From the NCBI GenBank assembly GCA_022652815.1, contig JALCRR010000005.1:18808-82807 (forward strand): 64,000 nt of DNA, in the 5' to 3' direction. The notes under the pieces are model-generated. The model searched no databases, was not told the origin of the DNA, and saw only the letters and a list, made by a program, of their open reading frames with translations. The position numbers were made by a program, and so were the translations under genes. Each line of letters opens with the position of its first letter. Position 1 is the first letter of the stretch. The stretch is from Oscillibacter sp. (GTDB taxonomy: Bacteria > Bacillota > Clostridia > Oscillospirales > Oscillospiraceae). Below, piece after piece: positions 17,712 to 27,121 of the stretch.

Positions 17712-18485
17712 ATGCAGGATTTGCAAAACAAGTATCACATTCATTGTGCGCCCGGAGATGTGGGTCGCTACTGCATTCTGCCTGGCGATCCGGGAAGAGT
17801 GCCCTCCATCGCCGCACTATTTGACGATGCGCACCTTGTGGCACAGAACCGGGAGTTTGTGACCTATACCGGAACCCTGCTGGGGGAGAAGGTCAGCGTC
17901 TGCTCCACCGGCATCGGCGGACCCAGCGCCTCCATCGCCATGGAGGAACTGGTCAAATGCGGTGCGGACACCTTTATCCGCTCCGGCACCTGCGGCGGCA
18001 TTGACCTTGCTGTTCAGTCCGGCGACATTGTGGTGGCCACCGGCGCCATTCGCTACGAACACACGAGCATGGAGTATGCACCCATCGAATTTCCCGCCGT
18101 GCCCGACTTTGATTTGACCGGCTGTCTGGTGCAGGCAACCAAAAAGCTGGGCTATCCGCTGCATACCGGCGTCGTCCAGTGCAAGGACAGTTTTTACGGC
18201 CAGCACTCTCCGGCGCTTTCCCCGGTCTCCTATGAGTTGCTTGCCAAGTGGGAGAGCTGGAAGCGGCTCGGTGTCAAGGCAAGTGAGATGGAGTCCGCGG
18301 CCTTGTTTGTGGTGGCGGCAGCTCTCGGCGTCCGCTGCGCGTCCTGCTTCCATGTGGTGTGGAATCAAGAGCGGGAAAAGGCTGGCCTGGACCAGAACAT
18401 GAGCGAGGACACCACCGCTTCCGTCAAGGTCGCTGTGGAGGCACTGAAGCTGGCAATCCAGCAGGACCGGGAAAACAGAGCGTAA
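17712..18485 (+). CDS. udp: uridine phosphorylase
   Basis: 257 aa from ATG 17712. The PNP/UDP family 1 signatures are [41 protein letters not shown] and the C-terminal [12 protein letters not shown]. It cleaves uridine with phosphate to uracil and ribose-1-phosphate for nucleoside salvage. It belongs functionally with deoC and deoD at 25-27 kb. Followed by a strong terminator. Confidence 0.92.
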   Translation: MQDLQNKYHIHCAPGDVGRYCILPGDPGRVPSIAALFDDAHLVAQNREFVTYTGTLLGEKVSVCSTGIGGPSASIAMEELVKCGADTFIRSGTCGGIDLAVQSGDIVVATGAIRYEHTSMEYAPIEFPAVPDFDLTGCLVQATKKLGYPLHTGVVQCKDSFYGQHSPALSPVSYELLAKWESWKRLGVKASEMESAALFVVAAALGVRCASCFHVVWNQEREKAGLDQNMSEDTTASVKVAVEALKLAIQQDRENRA

Positions 18486-18495
18486 GTTTTTTATC

Positions 18496-18533
18496 TTAAA
18501 AGACGCGCACTGCAAAAGCAGTGCGCGTCTTTT
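18496..18533. terminator. bidirectional intrinsic terminator
   Basis: Perfect stem AAAAGACGCGCACTGC / GCAGTGCGCGTCTTTT with an AAAA loop, between convergent udp and the mscS-type gene. Confidence 0.9.
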
Positions 18534-18539
18534 AAGCGG

Positions 18540-19352
18540 TCATTTTCCCATCATATGCACATTCAAATGATTGTAGGTCATTTCCACGTTTGCCTGAGTA
18601 AAGGCCACGCGGATGTTCTCGCCTAATGCAAAATAAGCGGGCCAATAGTCCTCTGTCTTGCACCAGCAGTAGATGCTGTATTCAATGGAGTTTTCTCCGT
18701 AGTTGGAAAGATAGACGCTGGCCGCCGGATCGGGGAGAATCTGCGGGATGCTTGCGATTGCCTCGCGGCAGGCATCTTTCACGGTTTGCGTTGGCGCGTC
18801 ATACGAGGCGGTCACTTTCCAGCAGATGCGGCGGCGACCAAGAGCCGTATAGTTGCTCATCTTAGAGTCAGACAGAACTTTGTTCGGAATGGACACCATA
18901 ATACCGTCCAGCGTCAAAAGCCGCGTGTGATTGAGCGTGATCTCCTCCACCGTGCCGGAGGTTCCGTCTGCTTCAATGAAATCGCCAATGGTGAAGGGAT
19001 GAGACGAGAGAATAACCAGCCCGCCGGCCATATTGCCGAGAATGCTCTCTGCTGCTAGCGTGACGCCCAGCGAGCCGACAGACAACAACGCCACCAGCGA
19101 GGACGAGTCAATGCCCATTTCCCCAATGACAATGACGATGGTGATCAGATACAGCAGCCCCTTGATGCCCGAGGCCAGATATTTCTGCACGCGGGAATCC
19201 AGCCTAGACCTCCCCAGAAGCTTTTTGGTTACCCGCAGGATGATGCGAATGACAATCAGGCAGATGATGAGCGTTAAAAGAGCAGAAAATAAATCACCTA
19301 CCGTAATTCTGCCGATTCCAATATTTTTTTCGGCCAGTTCGGAAAAAGACAT
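18540..19352 (-). CDS. small-conductance mechanosensitive channel (MscS family)
   Basis: 270 aa from ATG 19352, preceded by AAAGGAG; an open frame further upstream lacks an RBS. Three membrane segments are present, and the pore-lining TM3 and beta domain read SLGVTLAAESILGNMAGGLVILSSHPFTIGDFIEADGTSGTVEEITLNHTRLLTLDGIMVSIPN. It opens on membrane tension to release solutes during hypo-osmotic shock. Length is close to E. coli MscS (286). Confidence 0.92.
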   Translation of the reverse strand: MSFSELAEKNIGIGRITVGDLFSALLTLIICLIVIRIILRVTKKLLGRSRLDSRVQKYLASGIKGLLYLITIVIVIGEMGIDSSSLVALLSVGSLGVTLAAESILGNMAGGLVILSSHPFTIGDFIEADGTSGTVEEITLNHTRLLTLDGIMVSIPNKVLSDSKMSNYTALGRRRICWKVTASYDAPTQTVKDACREAIASIPQILPDPAASVYLSNYGENSIEYSIYCWCKTEDYWPAYFALGENIRVAFTQANVEMTYNHLNVHMMGK

Positions 19353-19481
19353 AACAGCAGCTCCTTTGTAGATCAATTTCATTTCTAATAGCATCATAAA
19401 AGAACAAATCCCAAAAGTCAACGCGACTTCTGTGCATTTCAGATTATCAGAAAAACTGCTGACCTATCATCGAAGAACAAT

Positions 19482-19513
19482 ACTAACCATCCTTTTCCAA
19501 AAGATGCTATGCT
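19482..19513 (+). promoter_or_regulatory. activator-type promoter region of the NhaC/MetT-family transporter
   Basis: ACTAAC (19482-19487), CCTTTT (19491-19496, within the palindrome CTTTT-CC-AAAAG), ATGC (19504-19507) and a -10-like TATGCT (19508-19513). The same ordered elements occur upstream of the methionine gamma-lyase gene. No good -35 is present, which fits positive control by a LysR protein. Confidence 0.5.
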
Positions 19514-19616
19514 ATTGCACAGAGAGAAGAGAAGAACCAAAGCATTTCTTGTGCAAAACAACAACAAACGGCGCGTGAACCGTCAACAAAAGAATGAGGA
19601 GTAAGGAGAAAAGTCT

Positions 19617-21062
19617 ATGGAAAACAACCTACAGAAAAAGAGCAGCGGAGCTGCCCTAATCCCGTTCCTAGTTTTCATCGTCATTTACCTCGGTGCAGGT
19701 CTGATCTTGCAGGCGCAGGGCGTCGAAATGGCATTCTACCAGTTCCCCTCTGTCACGGCAATGTTTATCGCAGTTCTGGTCGCCTTCTGCATGGGCAAGG
19801 GCTCCATTAATGAAAAGTTTTCTATCTTTGCAAAGGGCGCCGCCAATGAGAACGTCCTAACGATGCTCATTATCTATATTCTGGCCGGCGCATTTTCCAG
19901 CGTGGCAGCCGCCATGGGCGGACGCGATGCCACGGTAAACATGGGCCTTTCCCTGGTTCCGGTACAGTTCTTGGCTGCCGGCATCTTTGTGATTGCGGCA
20001 TTCATGGGCACGGCAACCGGTACCTCCATGGGCACGGTTTCCGCAATTATCCCCATCGCCGTGGGCGTTGCCGACAAGGGCGGACTGAGCCTGCCTCTGG
20101 TTGTCGGTGCCTGCGTGGGCGGTGCCATGTTCGGCGACAACCTGTCCATGATCTCCGATACGACCATTGCAGCAACCAAAACACAGGGCTGCGAAATGCG
20201 GGACAAGTTCAAGGTCAACTTCCTCATCGCTCTGCCCGCAGCAATCGTGACCATCATCGTTTTGCTGGTTGCAGGACGACCTGAAACCGTGACCGCCATC
20301 GGCGATCTGTCCTATAACTTTGTCAAGATCATTCCCTATCTGGCCGTGTTTATTTTGGCTCTGGTGGGCATGAATGTGTTCCTGGTTTTGACCATCGGCA
20401 TTTTTACCGCCGGCATCATCGGCATGGCGACCAGCTCCCTGGGCCTGTTCGACTTTGCACAGGCAATCTGGAGCGGCTTCACGGGCATGAACGAAGTGTT
20501 CTTCCTAACGCTGTTCTGCGGCGGCATGGCCGAACTGATTGCACACAACGGCGGCATTGCATGGCTGATCGAGAAGCTGCGCCACATGATGAAGGGCAAC
20601 AAGTCCGCCCAGATCGGCATTGCCGCACTGGTTTCTCTGGTTGACTGCGCAACGGCAAACAACACGGTGGCTATCGTCGTCAGCGGCAATGTGGCACGGG
20701 ATATGAGCCACGAGTACAAGGTGGATCCCCGCCGCACCGCATCCCTTTTGGATATTTTCTCCTGCATTCTGCAGGGCGTCATTCCCTATGGCGCACAGCT
20801 TCTGGTGGCAGCCAGCTTGACTACGGCTTACGGCATTGCTATGAGCCCAGCCGAGATCGTGCCCTATATGTGGTACTGCTGGATTCTGGCGATTTTTGGA
20901 ATTCTGTCCGTCTTTGTCCCATTCGCCGACGGCGTGTGCCGCAAGAATCCCTGGAACTGGGAGTATGATGTGGCTGAGTCCGGTGTGGAGGCCAAGAAGG
21001 CCGCTATGGCAGCAGCCCAGGCTGCTGAAAGACCCATTTCCAACGTAGACGTTGAAGCCTAA
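19617..21062 (+). CDS. NhaC-superfamily Na+-coupled transporter, probable methionine transporter (MetT-like)
   Basis: 481 aa with about 11-12 membrane segments and conserved NhaC core motifs (GTATGTSMGTVSAI, GGAMFGDNLSMISDTTIA). NhaC-superfamily members include Na+/H+ antiporters and MetT, a transporter predicted from comparative genomics to import methionine. Its neighbours are a LysR regulator and a methionine gamma-lyase with a similar promoter, so methionine import is my preferred reading over simple Na+/H+ exchange. The C-terminal tail is Ala-rich and cytoplasmic. Confidence 0.85.
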   Translation: MENNLQKKSSGAALIPFLVFIVIYLGAGLILQAQGVEMAFYQFPSVTAMFIAVLVAFCMGKGSINEKFSIFAKGAANENVLTMLIIYILAGAFSSVAAAMGGRDATVNMGLSLVPVQFLAAGIFVIAAFMGTATGTSMGTVSAIIPIAVGVADKGGLSLPLVVGACVGGAMFGDNLSMISDTTIAATKTQGCEMRDKFKVNFLIALPAAIVTIIVLLVAGRPETVTAIGDLSYNFVKIIPYLAVFILALVGMNVFLVLTIGIFTAGIIGMATSSLGLFDFAQAIWSGFTGMNEVFFLTLFCGGMAELIAHNGGIAWLIEKLRHMMKGNKSAQIGIAALVSLVDCATANNTVAIVVSGNVARDMSHEYKVDPRRTASLLDIFSCILQGVIPYGAQLLVAASLTTAYGIAMSPAEIVPYMWYCWILAIFGILSVFVPFADGVCRKNPWNWEYDVAESGVEAKKAAMAAAQAAERPISNVDVEA

Positions 21063-21084
21063 TTTTAGAGGAACCGATAAACCG

Positions 21085-21125
21085 ATAAAAAGCAGCGCCC
21101 GACTTTGTCGGGCGCTGCTTTTTAT
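21085..21125. terminator. bidirectional intrinsic terminator
   Basis: Stem AAAAAGCAGCGCCCGAC / GTCGGGCGCTGCTTTTT between the convergent transporter and LysR genes. Confidence 0.9.
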
Positions 21126-21133
21126 GTAATAAG

Positions 21134-22126
21134 TTAAATGGAAAAGCCGTCCATGGGGCCGTCTGTATCATAACGGCCTAGCCGCTGATGAACTCCTTCG
21201 GTATAGACGAGGGAATCTTCAACGCTGCTGCGCAGCAGAGAGACAAACTGCTCTCCCAGCGGCGAAAGCTTGGCATACTTTGATTGGATCCAGCCCAGGC
21301 GAATGGGACTGGCGCTGTCCAACGGAATAGATAGAACGCGGGGATCCGCCAGTTCCCGCGCCAAAAGGCCGCTGCCTGTGGTAAAAGCATTAGTGGCGGC
21401 TAGCACGTTCATGGCGGTAGCTCGGTTGTTGACGTTGATGCACTGCGCCGGTTTTTGGAAAGAGAGCATCTGGTACTCTTCTGAAAAATCCACGGCAACG
21501 CCTTGATCGTGCTCGAAAGATACATAGGGGTAACCTGTCAGTTCACCCTCTGTCAGCGACTTACGCAGAGACAGGGGATGACCGCGGCGAAGATATACGC
21601 AGGGAGAGACGGAGGCCAACTCGTGAAATTCAATTTCCCGGGCATCCATCAGCCGACGAATGATTTTTTCGGTCAACTCGGTCAGAAAAATGACGCCGAC
21701 ATCCGCCCGGTGATCGTAAACATCATCAATGACCATGTCCATGCCGGTCTCTTTAATGGTGTATCGATAGCGATTTTCTTGATTTTGCGCCAGAAAACGC
21801 AGAAAGGCGGCTTCCGTAAAGGGATAACGCTGGGTGGAGACACAGAAGCGGATGGGTGCGGAGGTTCCCCGGCTCTCACCGTACAGCGTTTCGATTCGCT
21901 GCTTTTGCTGAAGAAGGGAGACGGCATAGCTCAGAAATTCCTTGCCCTCGGGGGTGAATTCCACGCCTCGATTGCTTCGCTCAAAAAAACGGATGCCCAG
22001 CTCTTCCTCCAACTCCTTGACCGCGGTGGAAATACCGGACTGCGAGAGAAACAGCTTGTGGGCGGCCTTGTTGATGGAGCCGCACTTGGAGATTTCAACC
22101 ACATAGACCAACTGCTGAAATGTCAC
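21134..22126 (-). CDS. LysR-family transcriptional regulator
   Basis: 330 aa. An N-terminal winged HTH (VVEISKCGSINKAAHKLFLSQSGISTAVKELEEELGIRFFERSNRGVEFTPEG) is followed by a two-lobed ligand-binding domain. It sits between, and points toward, the NhaC/MetT-type transporter, and its 5' end faces the methionine gamma-lyase gene. LysR proteins generally control a divergent gene. I infer that it senses methionine or a derivative and activates both neighbours. It resembles CysB/CysL-type sulfur regulators only in general layout. Confidence 0.9.
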   Translation of the reverse strand: MTFQQLVYVVEISKCGSINKAAHKLFLSQSGISTAVKELEEELGIRFFERSNRGVEFTPEGKEFLSYAVSLLQQKQRIETLYGESRGTSAPIRFCVSTQRYPFTEAAFLRFLAQNQENRYRYTIKETGMDMVIDDVYDHRADVGVIFLTELTEKIIRRLMDAREIEFHELASVSPCVYLRRGHPLSLRKSLTEGELTGYPYVSFEHDQGVAVDFSEEYQMLSFQKPAQCINVNNRATAMNVLAATNAFTTGSGLLARELADPRVLSIPLDSASPIRLGWIQSKYAKLSPLGEQFVSLLRSSVEDSLVYTEGVHQRLGRYDTDGPMDGFSI

Positions 22127-22477
22127 AAAAACCCCTCCCAGCGATAGATCGGATGTCTACATTATAGAGACAAATACAGGAGAAGTCAAATAGTTATCAA
22201 AAATATCGTTAACAGATACAAGAAAACGAAGACTAACACCTTTTGGAAGAATGCGGTATATTATATGTAGAAAGTTGATAAAGCAAGCGCACGTAAAATA
22301 AAACTGATTAGACAAAAGACCCAAAGAATCGTCAATGTTTGATTGAAATTCGGTTTTCCTCTTTTTCTCTATTTTTTCAAAACGCACATCAAAAACAAGA
22401 TAACAACACGAACTCAGTACACATAGAAAAGACACGAGGCCCGCCATGCGGACTCAAAACAGAAAGGAAAGAGATTT
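22127..22477 (+). promoter_or_regulatory. divergent regulatory region between lysR and the methionine gamma-lyase gene
   Basis: 350 bases without a gene. It contains ACTAAC (22232-22237), CCTTTTGG (22239-22246), ATGC (22251-22254) and the -10-like TATATT (22257-22262), arranged as upstream of the transporter at 19482. From there to the lyase start there is a roughly 210-base AT-rich leader in which I see no riboswitch. Confidence 0.5.
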
Positions 22478-23674
22478 ATGAACAACGAAAAGAAAATGGG
22501 CTTTGCTACCCGCCAGATCCATGTAGGCAAGATTCAGGACGCCACCGGCGCGCTGTGCACCCCCATCTATCAGACCTCCACCTTTGAATTTGACTCTGTG
22601 GAGCAGGGCGGTGCCCGCTTTGCAGGCGAGGAGCCGGGCTATATTTACTCCCGTCTGGGCAATCCCTCTTTGACGCAGGTCGAGATGAAGCTTGCCTCCT
22701 TGGAAAACGGCGAGGCCGCTCTGGCCACCGCTTCCGGCATGGGCGCCATTTCTTCCGCACTGTGGACCTCCGTGGTTGCAGGCGACGAGATTCTGGCTAG
22801 CGACACCCTGTATGGCTGCACGTTCGCTCTGCTGAATCACGGCATGACCAAGTTTGGCGTTGACGTGAAGTTCATCGACATGGTTAATGTGGAGAACTTC
22901 AAGAAATATCTCTCCCCCAAGACCAAGGTCGTTTATTTCGAGACACCCTGCAACCCCACGCTGAAGGTTCTGGACATTCAAGCGCTGGCTGAGGCTGCTC
23001 ACAAGTACAATCCCGCCATCCGCGTGATCGTGGATAACACGTTCTGCTCTCCGTACCTCCAGCGTCCGCTGGATCTGGGCGCCGACGTGGTTGTCCACTC
23101 CGCCACCAAGTATATCAACGGCCACGGTGATGTCATCGCGGGCTTTATCATCGGCAAGGAAGATTTCATCGGCCAATGCCGTATGTTTGGCCTGAAGGAC
23201 ATGACCGGCTCTGTCATGAGCCCGTTCAACGCATTCTTGATCGCCCGCGGCCTCAAGACGCTGGATATTCGTATGCAGCGCCACTGCTCCAACGCCCACA
23301 AGGTTGCGGAGTTCCTGCACGGCCATCCCGCTGTTGCCAAGGTTTCTTATCCCGGCCTGCCTGACTTTGCCGGCTATGAAGTGGCCAAGAAGCAGATGAA
23401 GGACTTCGGCGGCATGATGTCCATCGAGCTGAAGGCTGACCGCGCAAGCGTCGCCGCCGCTCTGAATAAGCTGCAGCTGTGCACCATCGCTGTTTCTCTG
23501 GGCGATGCCGAGACGCTGGTTGAGCACGCCGCATCTATGACCCATTCTACATACACCGCTGAAGAGTTGGCAGCTGCAGGTATCCCCGAGGGCTTGGTCC
23601 GTATCTCCGTCGGCCTGGAAGATCCCGAGGATATCATCGCCGATCTCAAGAGCGTGCTGGACACCCTAATCTAA
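22478..23674 (+). CDS. megL: methionine gamma-lyase
   Basis: 398 aa, a Cys/Met-metabolism PLP enzyme. Lys211 (HSATKYINGHGD) is the probable Schiff-base residue. The segment DTLYGCTFALL holds Tyr112 and Cys114, equivalent to the active-site Cys that marks methionine gamma-lyases and is usually absent from cystathionine lyases. It splits methionine to methanethiol, 2-oxobutyrate and ammonia. RBS GAAAGGAAAG. Neighbouring LysR regulator and NhaC/MetT-type transporter suggest a methionine import and degradation unit. Confidence 0.88.
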   Translation: MNNEKKMGFATRQIHVGKIQDATGALCTPIYQTSTFEFDSVEQGGARFAGEEPGYIYSRLGNPSLTQVEMKLASLENGEAALATASGMGAISSALWTSVVAGDEILASDTLYGCTFALLNHGMTKFGVDVKFIDMVNVENFKKYLSPKTKVVYFETPCNPTLKVLDIQALAEAAHKYNPAIRVIVDNTFCSPYLQRPLDLGADVVVHSATKYINGHGDVIAGFIIGKEDFIGQCRMFGLKDMTGSVMSPFNAFLIARGLKTLDIRMQRHCSNAHKVAEFLHGHPAVAKVSYPGLPDFAGYEVAKKQMKDFGGMMSIELKADRASVAAALNKLQLCTIAVSLGDAETLVEHAASMTHSTYTAEELAAAGIPEGLVRISVGLEDPEDIIADLKSVLDTLI

Positions 23675-23757
23675 TTTTTCATTCGGAAAAATCCCTTCAC
23701 TTGCCGCCTCTTCCGTCTGCCAACAAGACGGGAGGGGCGGCCCCTTCTATCCATAGG

Positions 23758-23792
23758 AAAACGCCCCTGCCCAATTTGGGCAGAGGCGTTTT
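23758..23792 (+). terminator. intrinsic terminator
   Basis: Stem AAAACGCC-CTGCCC / GGGCAG-GGCGTTTT. A second imperfect hairpin (GCCGCC...GGCGGC, near 23703-23741) precedes it. 23793-23922 holds nothing else I can identify. Confidence 0.8.
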
Positions 23793-23922
23793 GCGATTGC
23801 CGGTACTTGGAAAGCTGACGCGGCCGGGGGAGAGAGAACTGCACACGTTCTTTGCAGCAATGCGTGAGTTAGGCCTAAAAGTCCACCTTAAATATGGGCG
23901 GAAGCCGGCCTGCATTTGTAAA

Positions 23923-25245
23923 TCAAGATTCGGAGGTCTGCGCGGCGGCATCCTTTTGTGCTTGAAGCTTTGCAACTTCCGAAAGGGACTGTCCTGCTGC
24001 GCTGAGATCGGCAGAGAGAACCGGGTCGACGGGAACGGCAAGATACATACTGTTGCCGTAGACATAGGCACCGGAGGTGACGCCGATGACCTGTCCGTAG
24101 ACATTCAGCAGGGCACCGCCGCTGGAGCCTTGAGAGATGTCGGCTGTGCTCATAATGCAGGGTAGCTGATAGCGCTCTACCACCCGGCTGGGATCACTGA
24201 CGATGCCGGAGGAAATGGAAAGCCCCAGACCCAGCGGGTTGCCCAATGCATACACCGTATCGCCGGTGTGCAGTTCGGTCGTTCCCACCAGATCCAAATG
24301 TGCAAAGCCAGAGGTTTTTACATTTTTGTTGGAAGTGGTGGAGACGCGAATCACGGCGATGTCGATGTCCTCGTCATAATAAATCACATTGGCCACGGGA
24401 TAGATCTCGCCGGTGGACAGGGTGGCCGTCGCATAGATGTTGTCCTTGATTGTGTGGTAATTTGTGACGGCCAGGCCGTCTTCGGAAATGAAGAAGCCGC
24501 TGGCATTTCCAGAGGGGGTCTGGGCATCAAAGTAGTCTTGAGAGGAAAAGGTGTCCAGCTGGAACATGGCTGCGGTGCAGCGGTCGGAAATCTGCCGGGC
24601 AGTCAGCTGCGTATTCAGCAGCCCCAGCGCATTGCATGTGGAGCGGGCAACTATGCCTTTACTAATCAGCCGCTGCACTACGGTTTGGCTACCGGAGCGA
24701 TAGGAAAAGATCAAAGCGGAGCAGGCCAGTTCAAAAAGGTCACCCCGAGTAAAATTTCCCGTGGAATAATCCTGCGCGGTCAGACCGATATGCCGGGCAA
24801 ACTCAGCTGCCCCCGAAACGGTAAAATCACCCTGCGCATCATCGTAACCCAGCATCCGAAGCAGCATGGCACAAAAGGCGTTGCCGGAGACGGCGGCATT
24901 GGGCGAGAATGCGGTGTCCGACGTACCGGTGACCCAGCCGACGGCATAGGCGTATGTAATGGTACTTTTTGCCCACGCAGGCAAATCCTTGAAAGGAGCC
25001 GAATAGCCGCCTTTGGCGGCAACGGACGCATCTCCACTCAGTCGAACCAGCACGGCGGCAGCCTGCGCACGGGAGGCGGGACCTGTGAGGGCGTATCCGC
25101 TTTGCCCGCCGGTGCCGTTGACAATGCCCAATGTAGAAAGCGTGTCGGCAGCGCGGGTCTGCTCTCCGGAAAGGGCAGAGACCGCGGGAACTGCGGCAAT
25201 CAGCATCACGACTGCACACAAGCACGCTAAAATCCTTTTTTTCAT
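23923..25245 (-). CDS. secreted serine protease with N-terminal SLH repeats (S1C/trypsin-like)
   Basis: 440 aa from ATG 25245, chosen for the GGAGGT RBS. A signal peptide (1-25, AVPAVSA cleavage region) is followed by S-layer homology repeats at about 30-200 (FKDLPAWAKSTITYAYAVGWVTGTSDTAFSPNAAVS) and a trypsin-like domain at 235-410. The probable triad is His264 (TNYHTI), Asp295 (DIDIAVI) and Ser375 (GSSGGAL). There is no PDZ domain, unlike HtrA/DegP. SLH repeats would anchor it to secondary cell-wall polymers. N-terminal rather than C-terminal SLH repeats are less common. Confidence 0.88.
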   Translation of the reverse strand: MKKRILACLCAVVMLIAAVPAVSALSGEQTRAADTLSTLGIVNGTGGQSGYALTGPASRAQAAAVLVRLSGDASVAAKGGYSAPFKDLPAWAKSTITYAYAVGWVTGTSDTAFSPNAAVSGNAFCAMLLRMLGYDDAQGDFTVSGAAEFARHIGLTAQDYSTGNFTRGDLFELACSALIFSYRSGSQTVVQRLISKGIVARSTCNALGLLNTQLTARQISDRCTAAMFQLDTFSSQDYFDAQTPSGNASGFFISEDGLAVTNYHTIKDNIYATATLSTGEIYPVANVIYYDEDIDIAVIRVSTTSNKNVKTSGFAHLDLVGTTELHTGDTVYALGNPLGLGLSISSGIVSDPSRVVERYQLPCIMSTADISQGSSGGALLNVYGQVIGVTSGAYVYGNSMYLAVPVDPVLSADLSAAGQSLSEVAKLQAQKDAAAQTSES

Positions 25246-25317
25246 GCAATTACCTCCGAAAATTTCCAAACTTTCTTGATTGTATCACTGAATCAAGGAC
25301 TTTACAAGGCAAAGCGC

Positions 25318-25346
25318 TGGACACTTCACCGAGATTCTGATAAAAT
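25318..25346 (+). promoter_or_regulatory. promoter of deoC-deoD
   Basis: TGGACA (25318-25323), 17 bp, TAAAAT (25341-25346). A short inverted repeat CTGAT-AAA-ATCAG overlaps the -10 and could be an operator. Confidence 0.6.
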
Positions 25347-25399
25347 CAGAGAAACAGTCTGCGGACTGAAATCAACTTATCATAGAGGAGCAAGTTAAA

Positions 25400-26056
25400 A
25401 TGGAGTTAAAAGACATCTTGAAACGAGTGGACCATACGCTGCTCTCTCAGACGGCAACCTGGGAAGAAATCCGTACCATCTGCGATGACGGCATTTCCTA
25501 CGGCTGCGCCTCGGTTTGCATTCCGGCCTCCTACGTAAAGGCTGCTGCCGCGTATGTGGCGGGGAAAATCCCAGTGTGCACGGTAATCGGCTTTCCCAAT
25601 GGCTACGATACCACCGCTGCAAAATGCTTTATGGCAGCCGACGCCATCGAAAACGGCGCGGCGGAAGTGGATATGGTCGTGAACCTCGGCTGGGTCAAGG
25701 ACAGCAAGTGGGACGAGGTGCTCTCCGAGCTGAAAGCCGTGAGAAAGGCCTCTGAGGGGCACATTCTGAAAGTCATCATCGAGACCTGCTTCTTAACAGA
25801 GGCAGAGAAAATCCGGCTGTGCGAGATCGTCACTGCCTCCGGCGCGGATTATATCAAAACCTCCACAGGCTTTGGCGGAGGCGGTGCAACCCGGGAGGAC
25901 GTGGCTTTGTTTGCCGCGCATGTGGGGCCAAATGTGAAGATCAAGGCTGCCGGCGGCATCGCAGGGCTGAAGGATGCTGAGGATTTCATCGCCCTGGGCG
26001 CAGACCGTCTGGGCACGTCCCGCATTGTCAAAGCCGTAAAAGCAATGGAAACATAA
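25400..26056 (+). CDS. deoC: deoxyribose-phosphate aldolase
   Basis: 218 aa, usual length. Key motifs are [12 protein letters not shown] (N-terminus), [13 protein letters not shown] and [14 protein letters not shown] with the Schiff-base Lys region ([18 protein letters not shown]). It splits deoxyribose-5-phosphate into acetaldehyde and glyceraldehyde-3-phosphate. It precedes deoD by 15 bases in a nucleoside-catabolism operon. Confidence 0.96.
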   Translation: MELKDILKRVDHTLLSQTATWEEIRTICDDGISYGCASVCIPASYVKAAAAYVAGKIPVCTVIGFPNGYDTTAAKCFMAADAIENGAAEVDMVVNLGWVKDSKWDEVLSELKAVRKASEGHILKVIIETCFLTEAEKIRLCEIVTASGADYIKTSTGFGGGGATREDVALFAAHVGPNVKIKAAGGIAGLKDAEDFIALGADRLGTSRIVKAVKAMET

Positions 26057-26071
26057 AAGGAGAAAAAACTG

Positions 26072-26797
26072 ATGTCTACACCTCATAACAGCGCCCAACA
26101 GGGCGCATTTGCAAAGACCGTTCTGATGCCCGGAGATCCCCTGCGGGCAAAATTTATTGCCGAGACCTTTTTGAAGGACGCAAGGCTGGTCAACGATGTC
26201 CGCGGCGTGCAGGGCTATACCGGAACCTACGAGGGAACGCCGGTATCTGTGATGGCGTCCGGCATGGGCATGCCATCCATCGGGATTTATTCCTATGAGC
26301 TGTTCCAGAATTACGATGTGGACAACATTATCCGCATCGGCTCTGCGGGAGCAATGGATAAGGATTTGAAGCTACGGAGCGTGGTGGCGGCACAGGCCGC
26401 CTGCACGGATTCCAATTTCCTGCATCAGTATAATCTGCCAGGCGTGTTTGCCCCCATCGCAGATTATACGCTGCTGGAAACCGCCGTGGCTGAGGCTCGG
26501 CAGGCGGAGCTCCCCATCACGGTGGGCAATGTGCTGTCCTCCGATATTTTCTATGATGCATCCGGACGGACACTGGACTGGACCAAGATGGGTGTTCTGT
26601 GCGCGGAAATGGAGTCCGCCAGCCTTTACGCAAACGCCGCCTATACCCACAAGCGTGCGCTGGCGCTGCTGACCATTTCCGATAACATCGTTACCGGCGA
26701 GGAGTTGCCGCCGCTGGATCGCCAGAACAGCTTCACCCAGATGATCGAACTTGCCCTGCGTGTGGCTGTCCGCATGGCGGAAAAGAGCGGAAAATAA
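26072..26797 (+). CDS. deoD: purine nucleoside phosphorylase, DeoD type
   Basis: 241 aa. The family signatures are LMPGDPLRAKFIAETFL, GMGMPSIGIYSYEL, RIGSAGAM and MESASLYANA near the C-terminus. It is a hexameric high-molecular-weight-type PNP that phosphorolyses purine (deoxy)ribonucleosides. Together with deoC and udp it allows salvage of bases and use of the sugar phosphates. Confidence 0.96.
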   Translation: MSTPHNSAQQGAFAKTVLMPGDPLRAKFIAETFLKDARLVNDVRGVQGYTGTYEGTPVSVMASGMGMPSIGIYSYELFQNYDVDNIIRIGSAGAMDKDLKLRSVVAAQAACTDSNFLHQYNLPGVFAPIADYTLLETAVAEARQAELPITVGNVLSSDIFYDASGRTLDWTKMGVLCAEMESASLYANAAYTHKRALALLTISDNIVTGEELPPLDRQNSFTQMIELALRVAVRMAEKSGK

Positions 26798-26870
26798 GCC
26801 GATTTTTACGGAAAATGTAAAAAAATTACGATTCCCGACACATATAATGGAAAATTGCGCTGCTTATGCG

Positions 26871-26914
26871 GCTCAAGAAAAAAGACATCCGTAAGGATGT
26901 CTTTTTTCTTGAGC
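26871..26914. terminator. long intrinsic terminator
   Basis: A perfect 20-bp stem with GTAA loop (26871-26890 / 26895-26914), including A6 and T6 tracts, between convergent deoD and tRNA-Leu. It can serve both directions. Confidence 0.9.
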
Positions 26915-26939
26915 AATGCCAGCGGACGTTGCTCCGATA

Positions 26940-27024
26940 TGGTGCGCCTGAAGGGACTCGAACCCACACGTCTTGCGACACAAGAACCTAAATCTTGCAT
27001 GTCTACCAATTCCATCACAGGCGC
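26940..27024 (-). tRNA. tRNA-Leu (anticodon UAG), CCA encoded
   Basis: On the minus strand GCGCCTG pairs with CAGGCGC (acceptor stem), with discriminator A and an encoded CCA at 26942-26940. The anticodon stem CAAGA / TCTTG frames the loop TTTAGGT, giving anticodon TAG, which reads CUA/CUN leucine codons. The T-loop GTTCGAGTC is present. A class II tRNA with a long variable arm, as expected for Leu. Confidence 0.95.
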
Positions 27025-27121
27025 AGATGAATTTATTGAAATTATACCACAGTCTCGCCTCTTGAACAATAGGGAAAAGTACCGTATAATAAAAATATTC
27101 ATTTGGAAAAGAGGATCTGCC

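Noticed and set aside
19353..19616. SAM riboswitch or T-box upstream of the methionine transporter
   Set aside because: I found none of the conserved stems or T-box sequence in the 264-base gap.
26820..26870. TATAAT before the deoD-tRNA terminator as a possible short RNA promoter
   Set aside because: No -35 at 16-18 bp, and the predicted RNA would be about 55 bases consisting mainly of the terminator.
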